64,000 nucleotides of DNA from Mercurialis annua (lineage: Eukaryota > Streptophyta > Magnoliopsida > Malpighiales > Euphorbiaceae): the NCBI RefSeq assembly GCF_937616625.2, contig NC_065573.1, forward strand, positions 15,949,001 to 16,013,000, written 5' to 3'. The position numbers were made by a program, and so were the translations under genes. Below, in pieces: positions 45,753 to 57,080 of the stretch (the first letter of the stretch is position 1; each line of letters opens with the position of its first letter). The notes under the pieces were generated by a model, which saw only the letters and a program-made list of their open reading frames with translations, did no database searches and was not told the DNA's origin.

Positions 45753-46159
45753 CCTTTGTCACGACCCAAAATCGAGGGCCGCGACCGGCGCTAGGGAATG
45801 GGAATTGTAGTTCCGAATCCCGTAGCAAGCCTGAAATTCACTATAATTTTTTTTTTTCGCAAAATAACAATCATACATTTTTGAAAATCGGCAATACAAC
45901 GTTTGAAAACTGTGCTACTGGCACTTGTTAAAAACACAAACCACCCTATTTAAAATACCATGTAATCATATACAAAATTGCTGGATAAATCATTTTCCAA
46001 AAATACATCTTTATGCCAGAGCACATGAAAAACATAAACTGTCTACTATCGACTAAGTCTACTACCATAACTACTGCAGCTCTAAGAAGGGTAGAAACTT
46101 TCACAACTGAGACTTCCAGAACAATGGATGGAAGCTCGACTACATCGCCATATAATAAA

Positions 46160-46202
46160 CCTGAAAGGAAACACTATTGGGGGGTCAGCTTAAGCTGAGT
46201 GA
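46160..46202 (-). promoter_or_regulatory. Conserved 3' splice-site-like box (LARD-2 LTR)
   Basis: On the minus strand: CTCACTCAGCTTAAGCTGAC, a C-run, AATAGTG and TTTCCTTTCAG|GT. Confidence 0.5.
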
Positions 46203-46376
46203 GATATACTTTACTAACGGTATTACCACAAAAATAACATCGCAATTGAAATTCATTTATTTAAACAAATATAATATCATTATATTACAAACAAAGAATT
46301 GATCCGAAAGAAACCTTAATCTTAAACTCCTAACCTTTCCTAACATGTATCGTATTCATATCAAATTAATTTGATC

Positions 46377-46560
46377 CAAGTGGTACGGTCCCGAGATAGT
46401 TCAACCGAGTTACTCGTTACCACGTGGCATAGTCCCGAGATAGTTCAACCGAGTTACATCATGCCACTGCTTAATCCCAAGGTGTGAGTCCCGAGATAGT
46501 TCAACCGAGTTACTCACCAGATACGGGTCCCGAGATAGTTTGACCGAGTTACCTCGTATC
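46377..46560 (-). repeat. Four tandem repeats AACTCGGTTGAACTATCTCG
   Basis: Sense-strand unit GTAACTCGGTTGAACTATCT then CGGGAC; four copies at about 45-50 bp spacing. Same unit as el1 5511-5680. Confidence 0.85.
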
Positions 46561-46908
46561 TGCCAAATTATAATCCTCTTTTCCGATACCCAAACATATT
46601 CCATTTCATAATCATATATTGAGCTCATGTCAAACAATTCTAAGTATAGACATTTAGACTCTTACAAACACCGGTGATCACACGGCCTATTGACGCCCAA
46701 TAGGTAGCTTGTTTCTTCGGATCACATACCAATTTCAAACATAGAACAAATAGCAATAACGATATACAAAATGTCAAACATAGAACAAACAACAACCAAA
46801 ACACCACTCAATTTGATCCAACACCAAATATGTAATTCATTCCCACATATATAATAAATCAATTCACAATTTAATTATCAAACATAAACTATTAATATAT
46901 ATATACTC

Positions 46909-46944
<36 letters not shown>

Positions 46945-47633
46945 AGTCATATTCCGTGTATCTCACGGTAGAATAACCATTTAATTCATATAATCTCAAA
47001 TCACAGCAGTTATTATATAATGCGATGAATTTTTATAACTTATAAATAAAATATTTTATAATATACTAATAGCGTAATAATACGCGAGAGTAAAGTATAC
47101 TCACAAAATTCGCCATCCAATAAGCACGACATTAAAATGATAGCCGAACCCCGTTAAGCTAACTCCGACGATTACGTGCTGCGTCGATGCGTCTGTCAAG
47201 AATACAAACTAAATGCGTTTAATTCATAAACGTAAACCATCTATTATAGTCCTAAATTTCAAACTTAGGTCGGCGTATTTTACTCCTACTATATTCTCTA
47301 ACTTGATCATAATCTTGCCAACTCAACAACTTTACTTTAAACCGATAATGTATTTAACATTTTAAATACGTATCTCTAAACTCCAACCCTTAAACCTTGA
47401 TATCTCGATGGTTTATTAAAACTAAACATCATTTTTCTATCCATTCCATTTAACCATTTCTTTAGTTCAAGCATTGATTTATAAACTATTTTGCGCCAAA
47501 ATCGTTTCCTAGTTTCATAACATAGCGCTTAACGAAAGTCGACATGTTCATGCTACGGGGGAAGGGGTGGCTCAGCCCTCTCCCCTACCACCGTGCACTC
47601 TCCTTTCTTGGCAAGGGGAGGGACCGATTGATC

Positions 47634-47728
47634 AGCCCTGGTGCGTCGCACCAGGGCTGTCACAGCCCTGCTCACTGCCGTGCTGAGTTTAGCACGGCGT
47701 GAGCCCTGCTGGTCGGAAGACCAGCAGG
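47634..47728 (-). repeat. Three consecutive perfect stem-loops (LARD-2 LTR)
   Basis: AGCCCTGGTGC-GTC-GCACCAGGGCT (47634-47658, 11-bp stem). CTCAC, one bulged base, then GCCGTGCT-loop-AGCACGGC and GTGAG (47671-47703, 13 pairs). CCTGCTGGTC-GGAA-GACCAGCAGG (47705-47728, 10-bp stem). This is a GC island in an AT-rich LTR. Its stems are unrelated to LARD-1's but stand at the same place in the LTR. Confidence 0.92.
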
Positions 47729-49082
47729 TATGGTGGTCTTCCACCTCCGGAACCTAACACCAATGCCTATCCAATAAACACAACTCTCACATCTCACCAC
47801 AACACATCAAACTCAGCCCCCAATTAATAATTAATGCTATAAACTATCAATTCTAGCTTATTAACCATCATCACCAACTTGTTATTTAAAACAACCCTTA
47901 GTTCATTAAAACCTAACTAGATATTGAGCTTTTTATCTTGATTATCAGCCCTTAGATGATAGATATTTATTTCATCAATCCAACGCCATAAAAATTATTC
48001 AAAACCATTATTTACACATCAAATAATCATGATTTTAATCAAACCATTACTTCACCACGAACAGCTTATAAACCTTCAATTTCAGAGACAAAAACTTCAT
48101 TTTTACCTTGAATTGAAGCTTTATATCAGTAGGTCTTCCTCCCCTCTTTCCGTCGCCGCGAAAATCACTCAATTCCGATGTGTAACGAAGAATCTACAAG
48201 TAATACAATCCATTACCCATTCATGAACATAGAACAGCCCCTAATTCCGAAAACCTAACCAAAAATTGTCATCCTTACCTTTAATTGATAGGTTAGATCA
48301 GTAGACAATCTTCTCCTCGTTCCAACGCCGCGAAAATCACGTGAATCCGATGTCAAACGAATAAACCCCAAGCCTTAGAAATTTTGAGAACTTTGAAGAA
48401 GATGATGGGTTCATCCTCTTTCTCTTTGCTGGAAATCAGTTCTTGAAGGCTTTATATTCATAAGCTAATGGGCTTATAAAGCTTGGCAAAGTGCTCTCTT
48501 TAGTCCTTAAGATTGCCACCTCCATTCGCTTTGATTCCTAACATTTCTTTCGTCCAATTTAGCCCAAAAATCACTCAATCGTTAAATCTCGATAAATTTT
48601 CGTATTATTTATGTCCAAATAAATAATACTCTTCCGCCCACTTATTATTTAAATTCCGCTAATCGATTTTGTCAAATTTTGGCTAAAACGCTCACTTTTC
48701 CAATTTGAGCGAAAACGACTATTTTCGTCAGTTTTCCGTCCTTATTTTAATTTGGAAAATATCGATATCCAAGTAATCGATATTATTATCTTAAATACCA
48801 ATTTCCGTCAATAATTTATTTAAATTATATTTTTCGGACAATAAAATTTTATTTTCCAATTTCTTATGGACTTAATCTTATTTTTAATTCCAACTTTTCC
48901 TTAGTCCCGTTTAATTATTTTAGATGTTACAAATATTGAAATTCCTTCTTTAGATTTCAATATCGACCTATCCTCGTCCTTAATTACGTAATTCCTTCGC
49001 TAACTCCCTTTTCTAGTCGCTATGACTACTAATTTAAATTGCGTTGCTCACTTCGGCAACGTCAAACGTACGGGGTATTACA

Positions 49083-49174
49083 CACACACACATCTTGTGA
49101 TGCTGACTGGATCTTGCTGATTGGACTGCTAACTTGGCTTAACTGAGATTTGCTGAACTTCAATATGTTTAACA
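49083..49174 (-). repeat. Remnant of copia-1 5' LTR
   Basis: Matches the outer 90 bp of the 3' LTR (CATCTTGTGATGCTGACTGG ... CAATATGTTTAACA) and is followed by CGGCG, the copia-1 target duplication. Confidence 0.85.
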
Positions 49175-51443
49175 CGGCGCACCAAATACTACGGCAAAGG
49201 TTAAAGTCCATGACCAGAAAACATAAAATAAAAATAATTCCTAAAAAAATCCAAATCTGAATCATAAAAATCCTTATTGCTAAACTTATAAAGAAAAACT
49301 GCTTTGTAGAAGCAGTTAAAAATAATGCCATTATTGTCCTGCAATTGTTTTGAAAAACACGCTCATTCCTGCACTTCCCTATTTTCCATATCACGGGAAA
49401 ACACAACATTTGCTATAGTTGCCAGTAGGAACCTCTTGGAACTATAGACTGCCATTGCAGTATAAAATCTCTGAATGAAGACGGGGAAAATCCGAACTAT
49501 GTCTAACTTTTGAAGAATGCTACACCAAATGCTTCTAGCCATCCTGCAATGAATTAAAATATGATCTTGTGTTTCTATCTTATCACAAAGAGTACAGAGA
49601 GCTCTGGATAGGTATGATCGATCTTGTAATCAAACATTCTAGCGAAGGAACTCTGTTATGCAGAGATAACCATAAGAAGAATTTAACTCTTGGCGACACT
49701 TTTGAACTCCAAATCTGAGAGAAGGGAGATGAAGTTACTGAATTCAAACGAAAGTCTGTTTCCCTCTAAGCAGTCGGTAAAGTAGTATATCCTGACTTTC
49801 TGTAGCCAGCGCCATTAGATTCTTCATTATCCAACAAAACCCGACTATTTCTAACCATGACCACACTTGCAACAACTGCTGCATTTTCAACTCCAAAATT
49901 AGCCGCTGCTGCGTTTTAAGCTCCAAGACCAGCAACCCCATATCCAGCAGCGTTAATAACTTCCACAGCAGTTTTAGTGACGTTCACAACACCAAAAATA
50001 GCAGCGCGAATTGCACCTCGAATCCCATAACTAGCAGCAGTTTCAGCTTCGTTTACTAGCCCAAAAACAGCAGCGAGATCGGAATTAACAAACCTAGAAC
50101 CAACACCAGCAACTGCATTTTCCAGCTCGGATCCAGCATTTTCAATTACAAAAACATTAGCAGCGGTTTGAGCTGCATTTTCAACCCAGAATCAGCAGCA
50201 ATTGCAGCTGCGTTGTTAAACTCACCACCCGCAAAATTAACCACAGAAACAGCAGCGTGTTCTTCATTCTCAAACACAGAATTTGAAGCTCCCAAATTTC
50301 CATCAAATATTCTGTTCGCTACAGAATGAACAGTGCCAGCAGTTGTTCGAGATGAAACCTGCACATTGACGTTCACAGCTAGGAATCAACAGAAAGATGC
50401 CGCTGTGAATATTTTTGCACGAGTATTCAACCAAATAATGTCCTTCTGGCCAGTCCTTTGATCTATCGAATTGAAAACAGCTAAAAAATAGTTAAGCCAT
50501 GAAAGTTCTGAACCTCTCAAACGACGTCTCCACCTTCATCCATCAGTCCAAACATGGCTAATGATTGCTTGTTTTTGATTCGAAAGATTAAATAAACGAG
50601 GAAATAAAGAGCTAGCAGGGCCATCCGACATCCAATTATCATTCCATAGAGAAATAGAAGTGCCTTCTCCAATATTAAAGATCAAGTCACTAATGAAAAC
50701 TCCCCAAGCATGTTTATCATTACAACATGATTTTTTAATGCCTTTCCATATAAATGACATCTTCTTGACATCTCTGTACAGAAAAATATTCCACGCATCC
50801 ATCGAAGAACAACTGGAAACAACATTAAACCAAAGCGAGACTCTATTGTTAATTCGAATTTTCCAGATCCATTTAAACAACAAACTCTGGTTCCTGATAT
50901 TAAGATTATAGATTCCCAGGCCACCATCCTCAAAGGTTTACTCAACAAGCGAGAAAAAGTATCACCCTTCCAAAAAATAAATGAATCATACACGACTCTA
51001 ATTGTTTTTGAACCGATCCAGGTATACTGAACAGAGACACAAAATACACAGGTATACTGAAAAGGACCGATTTAATCATTACTAACCGACCTCTAGGAGA
51101 AAGTAGTGATCCTTTCCACATAGCCAATCGCGACTTAAATCGCTCCACAATAATGTCCCAAGAGTCGGAAGAGAGCTTTCTATTTGACAGCGGTAAACCA
51201 TGATACTTGATTGGGAAGGACTTAGTTTTACAGCCAACCACCTGAGCTGCTACAAGTAAGTCTACCTCATTGACATTAATTCCCATAATAGAGCTTTTAT
51301 GATAATTAATGTTCAATCCACAAATCAATTCAAAACAACAAAGTATCTGTGTCAAGTTACTATGATGTTCCATCTCATAAGGTAGATAAAAAATAGTGTC
51401 GTCTGCAAACTGAAGTAACGAGATAGGATTATACTCCTCTGAA
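49175..51443 (-). pseudogene. LINE-1 body: 5'-truncated L1 ORF2 relic
   Basis: Minus-strand L1 ORF2 from within RT to the C-terminus, strongly decayed. RT end with LLQFADDTIF and the 50942-51373 frame (LCCFELICGLNINYHKSSIM, FPIKYHGLPLSNRKL, RGRLVMIKSVLFSIPVYFVS). Then a broken segment with the WKGIKKSCC and GEGTSISLWNDNWMSDGPAS blocks (50536-50883), and a C-terminal CFPVIWKIGKCRNERVFQNN block (49062-49409). The same blocks occur, better kept, in the second LINE (59681-61681). The region 49740-50400 is GCAGC-rich and degenerate-repeat-like. The 5' truncation point (about 51443) falls within copia-4 RNase H. Confidence 0.82.
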
Positions 51444-51444
51444 A

Positions 51445-52545
51445 ACCATCAATCTCAATGTGCTTGGAGGATGAATTGAAAATGGGCGTTGTTGTCAAAT
51501 ATATGGCACTGACATTATCACAACAAAGTGCCAGAGTAGTCGAAGGTAGCTTGTGTAATTCTTTAAGCAAAGACCGAAGCCAATGAAGTTCCTGAATTGC
51601 GGCAGCCAATGACCTATATTCAGATTCTGTCGACGAGGGAGCTACACTTTGTTATCTGTGGGAGCTCCATGAAATTAGATTGCTACCCAGAAAAATAGCA
51701 TACCAGTAGTAGATTTTCGATCATCAATGAGGTTGCCCAATCAGCATCGCTATAAACTGATATGTGCAGCGAAGAAAAAGGATGTATGAGCAGGCCATGT
51801 TGGAAGGTATTTTTAAAATACCGCAGAATTCTCTTGATAGCCAGCCAATGGATATCAACAGGACTATGCATAAAATCGGCTACCTTGTTCACCGCAAACG
51901 ATATGCCAGGACGACTTAGAGACAAAGACAGCAATCCTCCAACTATAGATCGATAAAGAGAATGATCATGCATTGGAGAACCAATTGTGGCAGAGAGCTT
52001 TACTAAAGGACAAGCAGGTGTAGATAGCCCATTCATATCCTCCAATTTTTTTTTAGATAACAAGTCGCGGATGTATTTACACTGAGTTAGAAGAAGACCT
52101 GAGCTGTTGCATTGTGCCTCAATTCCTAGAAAATAGTGCAATGACCCGATATCCTTTAAAGCAAATTTGGATTGAAGAGAATCAATGATGGATTGTAATA
52201 AAGATGGATGTAACCCGGTTAGAACAATTTCATCGACATAAAGGAGGCAAAATGATGTGATTGGCCCTTTTTGATGATACAACAAAGAAGTATCCGTTTG
52301 AGAGTCTTTGAAGCCAATAGCAGCAGTTAAATATTTTTACCATTGTCAAGGTGCTTGTTTGAGGCGATATAATGATCGTTTCAACTTGTAGACATGATCT
52401 GGGAAAGCATGATTCATATAACCCTGTGGTTGTGCCATGAAAACCTCCTCATCAAGGTGACCATGTAAAAAGGCATTGGAGACGTCCAATTGCCGAATTT
52501 TCCAGAAACAACAAGTGATAGTATAAGCCGAATAATGTATTTCAT
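51445..52545 (-). pseudogene. Copia-4 RT-RNase H fragment
   Basis: On the minus strand: RT start [46 protein letters not shown] (52350-52500). Then the 51683-52285 frame with LLYVDEIVLTG (Glu in the second Asp position), IGSLHYFLGIEA, GLLLTQCKYIRDLL and YRSIVGGLLSLSLSRPGISF. Then RNase H with VYSDADWATS and ELHWLRSLLKEL...CCDNVSAIYL...SKHIEIDGFQ (51445-51609). Frames are broken. It is cut on one side by the LINE at about 51443 and on the other joined head-to-head to copia-3. Confidence 0.85.
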
Positions 52546-52640
52546 GGCTAGCACTTGCACCAACTAGACATCAATAATGTATTTCTGGCTAGCAGTTCAT
52601 GGCTAGCACTTGCACCAACTAGACATCAATAATGTATTTC
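52530..52640. repeat. Local duplication at the head-to-head copia junction
   Basis: AATAATGTATTTC occurs at 52531, 52573 and 52628. The intervening GGCTAGCACTTGCACCAACT...AGACATC unit is duplicated. The repeated sequence is the start of the conserved [12 protein letters not shown] RT motif. Confidence 0.8.
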
Positions 52641-53803
52641 TGCATGGTGATCTTGTTGAAGATGTTTATATGTCTTTACCTCCACGATTTCATAGTTCTA
52701 TTCCATCTGAAGTATGCAAGTTATAAAAATCCTTGTATGGTCTTAAACAAGCGAGCAGACAATGGAATGCAAAACTTTCAACAACTTTGCTTGCAAATGG
52801 TTTTTGTTCTTCTGCTGCATATTCATCTTTGTTCATCAAAACAACATCCTCTAGCATCACAACTCTACTAGTTTATGTGGATTATGTTATCATTCCTAGT
52901 AACTGTACAAAGGAGATTCAGAGTGTCAAGCATTTTCTGCATAATGCCTTCAGCATCCAAGACCTTGGACAGCTGAAATATTTTTTAGGCATTGATGTAG
53001 CCAGATCTGCCAAGGGTATTTCATTATGTCAAAGAAAGTACATTCTGGATTTACTCAAAGACACAGGTTTTTTGGATGCTTCTAAAAAACTCAGCAAAGG
53101 TGATGGTGATCCATTACCTGATAATTTCTTGTATAGGAAATTAGTTGGGAAATTTCTTTATCTATGTGTCACAAGACCAGATTTATCCTTTGCTGTGCAG
53201 CAACTCTCTCAATTTCTGGATTGTCCAATAGATACTCACATGATAGCAGCACATAGAGTTTTGAGATATCTCAAGTCTGCTCCTGGAAATGGTCTCTTCT
53301 TTTCAGCTACTTCCAATATGAATTTATAAGCCTTTACAGATTCAAATTGGGCCAATTGTGTGGATACCAGAAGATCCATTTCTAGTTATTGTGCTTTTTT
53401 AGGTACTTCTTTTATATCCTGAAAATCTAAGAAGCAAACCACTATGTCTAGATTTAGTTCAGAAGCTGAATACAGGGCTCTGGCCATTTTAACATGTGAA
53501 TTACAATGGCTTTCTTATCTTTTAACTAATCTCAAGCATACTTCTCCTCTTCCAGCCATAATCTTTTGTGATAACCAGTTTGCAGTTCAGCTTACACATA
53601 ATCTAGTTTATCATGAAAGGTCTAAACATATTTTTATAGATTGTTATTTAATAAGGGAGAAACTTGCTGATGGGGTTATTAAGCGTCTTCCCGTTACTTC
53701 TGCTAATCAATTGTCAAATTGTCTCACTAAACCTCTTCCTCCTATATCTTTCACTCAATCTACTTCCAAGCTGGGTCTTTTAGATTTATATGCCCCAGCT
53801 TAG
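52615..53803 (+). pseudogene. Copia-3 RT-RNase H fragment
   Basis: Plus strand. RT starts at [20 protein letters not shown] (from about 52616), then YGLKQASRQWNAKLSTTLLA, TTLLVYVDYVIIPSN (Tyr where the second catalytic Asp normally is), LGQLKYFLGIDVARSAKGIS, LCQRKYILDLLKDTGFLDAS, YRKLVGKFLYLCVTRPDLSF, HRVLRYLKSAPGNGLFFSA. After a stop, RNase H continues: SRFSSEAEYRALAILTCELQ, FCDNQFAVQLTHNLVYHERS, KHIFIDCYLIREKLADGVIK, LTKPLPPISF (53444-53803). It closely resembles copia-1 pol. It ends just before a PPT (TTAGGGGAG, 53800-53808). Confidence 0.88.
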
Positions 53804-53808
53804 GGGAG

Positions 53809-54183
53809 TAATGCAGCTTATTTCATCTTCTGAAAGACTTGCTGATGTGGCACCTCAAGGATTCAACTCATGCGCTCACAAGGTTGTTATGCAGATTCAA
53901 GATGAGCTCATGAGTCTGGTATGCTTAGTCTGCAAGTAATCTCATTCTCAGCATTGAGCTCGTGCTCAATACAGCTCAGCAAATATAGCTTATATACAGC
54001 TCAGCAAATGCAGATAGTGTGATCTTCTATGTGTTGATGTGTCAAGCCTTGATTTGTGTGTGAGTTAGTTAGTTGAGTGATGCAGTTATTTTTCTGTCTA
54101 TAAATTCATTGGTTTAGCCACTGAGTCTGATAATCAGATTTTGTAAATTTTTTCTTGTCATTTATAAAGATTCTAATTTCTCT
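53809..54183 (+). repeat. Probable 3' LTR of copia-3
   Basis: Follows the PPT. It has a TATA-like CTATAAATTC (about 54098) and a T-rich end. Its far boundary meets the 37-bp inverted repeat. Canonical TG/CA ends are not clear. Confidence 0.45.
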
Positions 54184-54270
54184 TAACCGTCTATTGCAGA
54201 TGTTAGAAGTGCTGCTAATAGTTAGAGGGAGGGTATTAGCAGCACTTCTAACATCTGCAATAGACGGTTA
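54184..54270. repeat. Perfect 37-bp inverted repeat with 13-base spacer
   Basis: The left arm 54184-54220 (starts TAACCGTCTATTGCAGATGT) is the exact reverse complement of the right arm 54234-54270. The spacer is GTTAGAGGGAGGG. As RNA it would be a 37-bp perfect hairpin. The spacer resembles a PPT, so the right arm may be the start of another LTR. Confidence 0.97.
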
Positions 54271-54655
54271 TGTGAGGATAAAGGGAGAGATAAGGAGTCA
54301 TGTGAATTATGGAGTGATAAGGAGATAAATCCTCTCATTCAAAGTGATAAGATCACACATACAGGTGTATTATCAGATGAAGATATTCAGTTACAAAGTA
54401 AATCCAAGACTGACATGTTTAAACATCAAATGCTTATCCAAGGAGATATGTTAGCACCTGCATGAGAAACGTATCTGATTGAGGATTATTTGGTTACAAC
54501 AGCTCCATTCAAAATAAAGATTTGATTAGTCAAAATATATTAGATAGGATTAGTTTCGAATGTAACAGCTTTATGCTGAGTAGCCTATAGTTTTTCCTAT
54601 TTAAAACTCAGATTTCTGTAAACATTTTTAAGTTGAATAACACAACAATTATCAG
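54234..54655 (+). repeat. LTR-like segment next to the SCPL gene
   Basis: Preceded by purine-rich GTTAGAGGGAGGG. It contains CCTATTTAAAACTC (54598-54611) as a TATA-like box and ends around AATAACACAACAATTATCAG, like a copia LTR end plus degraded PBS. Tentative. It lies where the last intron or exon of the SCPL gene would be. Confidence 0.3.
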
Positions 54656-54673
54656 TTTCACAATCTGCCTAAC

Positions 54674-57006
54674 TCTCATTTTCTTCTCTAACCAACCCTT
54701 ATACGTTGTACTCGAGTTTATTTTCAGCTTCTTTGCTAAATCAGCTACCAAAGTTCTTGAACCAATAAATGGAATCACCGTATCCTGATCTCCACTGTGC
54801 ATTACATTTTAAATATATGTTATTATAAACTTGTTTTATTTGCTCTTTAATTTTCACATTTATGGACTACATACCTGTATACTAGAACTCGGATCCCTGA
54901 GCTAACCAACGAACCTACAACGTCTATAGTCGGTATCTCCAGGTTTTCCATGTCATATTTCAATACTCTGCAGGTTTTCAATCTCATAGTTCAAATAGAT
55001 GTAGGAGCGGATTTAGGAAGAGCTTATTGTGGCAGTTGCTCATCTTATTATTTTGAATCGTTGAAAATATGAATATAGAATTTAATAGTATAGTTTTTAC
55101 GTCTTAAAATTTAAACCATTCTCCACCTTCATTTTTATTTTTTCAATTTTGTCCGTTTTACAAACTTTTAGTACAACCTTACCCAGCTTATAAGCAATTT
55201 CTGTGGCCGCCACTGTCTGTATAAATAAAAATTTTGAGAGTAAATCAGTAATTACCGGTTGCACGCAATCCAATTGGAGATGCCTAGAAGCTTGGCATGA
55301 AGAGCAGCTTGCACATCTTTTTTGTTTAAATATTGAGCAACTTTGTTTGGTAGGCAAAGATCTACTTTCTCTGAAGCTTCCTGTAAAATAAAGAGATGCA
55401 AATGCAATAAGTTTGCTGAAAAGTTAATTAAAGATAATTTGTGGGAGAGGTAAGTAATTACAGGTTGATTAGAATCTGTTTGAGCAATATTATAGAGTGA
55501 TGAAAGCTGAAACTTGGATGTCAGGGGATGGTTTTGTGAGTTAAACAAGAGTGATTGCAAATTTGATGGACAGACATCAGCAGTGACGTCATAGGGATCA
55601 ATTGCGTCGGGATATTCTGACAAAAGAAGACGATTTACAGCTTGACAGGCGGGTGATAGGGAGCCAATAATGTAGCCTCTCATGAGCTGTGAAGTGTTAC
55701 AAACTGAGTTGACAAGTTGATAAGTAGAATCTGAGATCAATCCATGTGACCAGTAGTAGTCCCCTTGCGAGTTCAAATCTGTATCGAATTCCAGGAGAGG
55801 GTTTCCTATCTTCAAAAACCAACATTTTCAATTTATCAGTTCTCAGAATTGGATATCATCAGAATTTTGCATCAAATGTGTTCTTAATTACCAATATGGC
55901 TTTCAAACTGAATTTCAATCCTGATTCAACCACGAGACTTGCAAGTTGCGGGACATAATGACCTGCAACAAAATTAACTTATAACTTAATGCTCATCATT
56001 AATAATATGAACTTACCAGTTTTATACCGACTCCCCACAGTTTTTCCATTCTACAGAAAAACAGTGTTAGTTAAGGTTGGCTTCCGATCTTTTGATTTCT
56101 CGGAATTTTTCATAATGTTAGTATCTTATTCTTGTAAAAGACGATGGATATATATGTGTAATCCAAATAGTTTCTGATGAATTGCATGGATGTCTAGCTA
56201 AAAGTTACCTGCGTAGCTCTCACCAGAGATATAGAACTCTCTGTTTGTATACTCAGGAAATTTGACAAACCATTGCTTCAGAAATTCGAGATTGTCTTGT
56301 GCTGTACAAAACAAGAATTGATCATCAATATGAAGCATTTCAACCATAAAATTATTTTGAACTGGGAAGTAATCTTTGTTCACCTGTCATAGTGTCATTA
56401 ACATAATCATAGAAAGTTTTGTTGGCAGAATAAGAGAAACCAACTCCTGCTGGTGCTTCCAAATATAGCATGTTTGCTTCTGTACGACCAAATCAAAAAC
56501 ATTTTAGCCATTAATTGTTTCACATTTTTCACAAAAAATAAAAAATATTGATGAACAAGGCAGCTAGCACCTTTATTCCAACTATATTCATTTAAGATCA
56601 AGTTGTCTCCATCAACCGGCCTGAAGGGGCCGTGTTCTGTGAACGCTCCCCCCCCTAAAGAAGAACAACCAGGTCCTGCAATACAATATTTAGTCAGATA
56701 TGAAAGATAATAACTAATAAAAGTATCTATGGATTGGATTTAAGTCAATGTAATACCTCCATTTAACCAGAGAACAAGAGGCTTCGAAGCAGGATCAACT
56801 TCCGCCTCAACAAAATAATAAAAAAGAGCTCTCTGTTGCGTTTCGTCTACTGTAATATATCCGGCATATTGATGAAAACTCACTTGTCGTTGCCCTGGCA
56901 AACTTGCGAGTTTATCGTCTTCTTTGGAAGAGAATCCTACTACTGCGCGATTTTGCATCAATGTGATGCAGATTATTAGCATTGCAATCCATGGCCGCGT
57001 ATGCAT
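54674..57006 (-). CDS. Serine carboxypeptidase-like protein (SCPL45-like), last exon missing
   Basis: Secreted or vacuolar peptidase S10. I read nine exons with GT/AG borders and consistent phase: 57006-56757, 56675-56571, 56479-56384, 56301-56209, 55962-55892, 55809-55462, 55380-55256, 54967-54875, 54794-54674; 434 codons. Signal peptide [20 protein letters not shown]; then [47 protein letters not shown] (oxyanion), [20 protein letters not shown], nucleophile GESYAG (exons 4/5), [53 protein letters not shown] (catalytic Asp, exons 8/9). The catalytic-His end (GGW...ATVRGASHEVP type) is not found; transposon sequence follows. I prefer Met at 57006 over 57057, which would fall at the expected transcription start. 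No frameshift seen. Probably inactive. Confidence 0.88.
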
Positions 57007-57080
57007 GTTGTAGTTAAAAAGACGAAAAACCGACTCGGAAGGGGAATGTAGGTTCATAAAGAGAGTATCAAATCAGAGGT

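Larger units (their letters stand above)
44362..49082 (-). mobile_element. LARD-2: third Tekay/Del-like element, truncated
   Basis: Reverse orientation. The 5' LTR is 45757-49082, the PBS 45741-45752, and the interior fragment 44362-45740 runs up to the copia-1 gag start. The PPT and 3' LTR are absent. The element entered the copia-1 5' LTR, and a deletion then removed most of its interior, its 3' LTR and the rest of the copia LTR. The interior has no gene-length frame; apart from the 16-mer at 45668-45683 I recognise little in it. Confidence 0.8.
45757..49082 (-). repeat. LARD-2 LTR
   Basis: 3,326 bp, TGTAATACCCCGTACG... (49082) to ...GGGTCGTGACA (45757). On the sense strand: TATAAA-like box (48451-48456), two direct copies of a CCGCGAAAATCAC-containing 80-bp segment (48115-48200, 48290-48365), donor-like AAAG|GTAAGG (48273-48281), stem-loops (47634-47728), TA microsatellite (46892-46940), four tandem repeats (46377-46560), and the 3' splice-like box (46160-46202). 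The order is the same as in el1 and LARD-1, but the stem-loop sequences are unrelated. Confidence 0.88.

Noticed and set aside
47553..47744. 63-residue frame in the GC-rich island
   Set aside because: It spans the three perfect hairpins of the LARD-2 LTR; its composition is explained by those.
57006..57057. Upstream Met of the SCPL gene at 57057
   Set aside because: It lies only about 25 bases from the TATA box, at the expected transcription start. The Met at 57006 begins a normal signal peptide.
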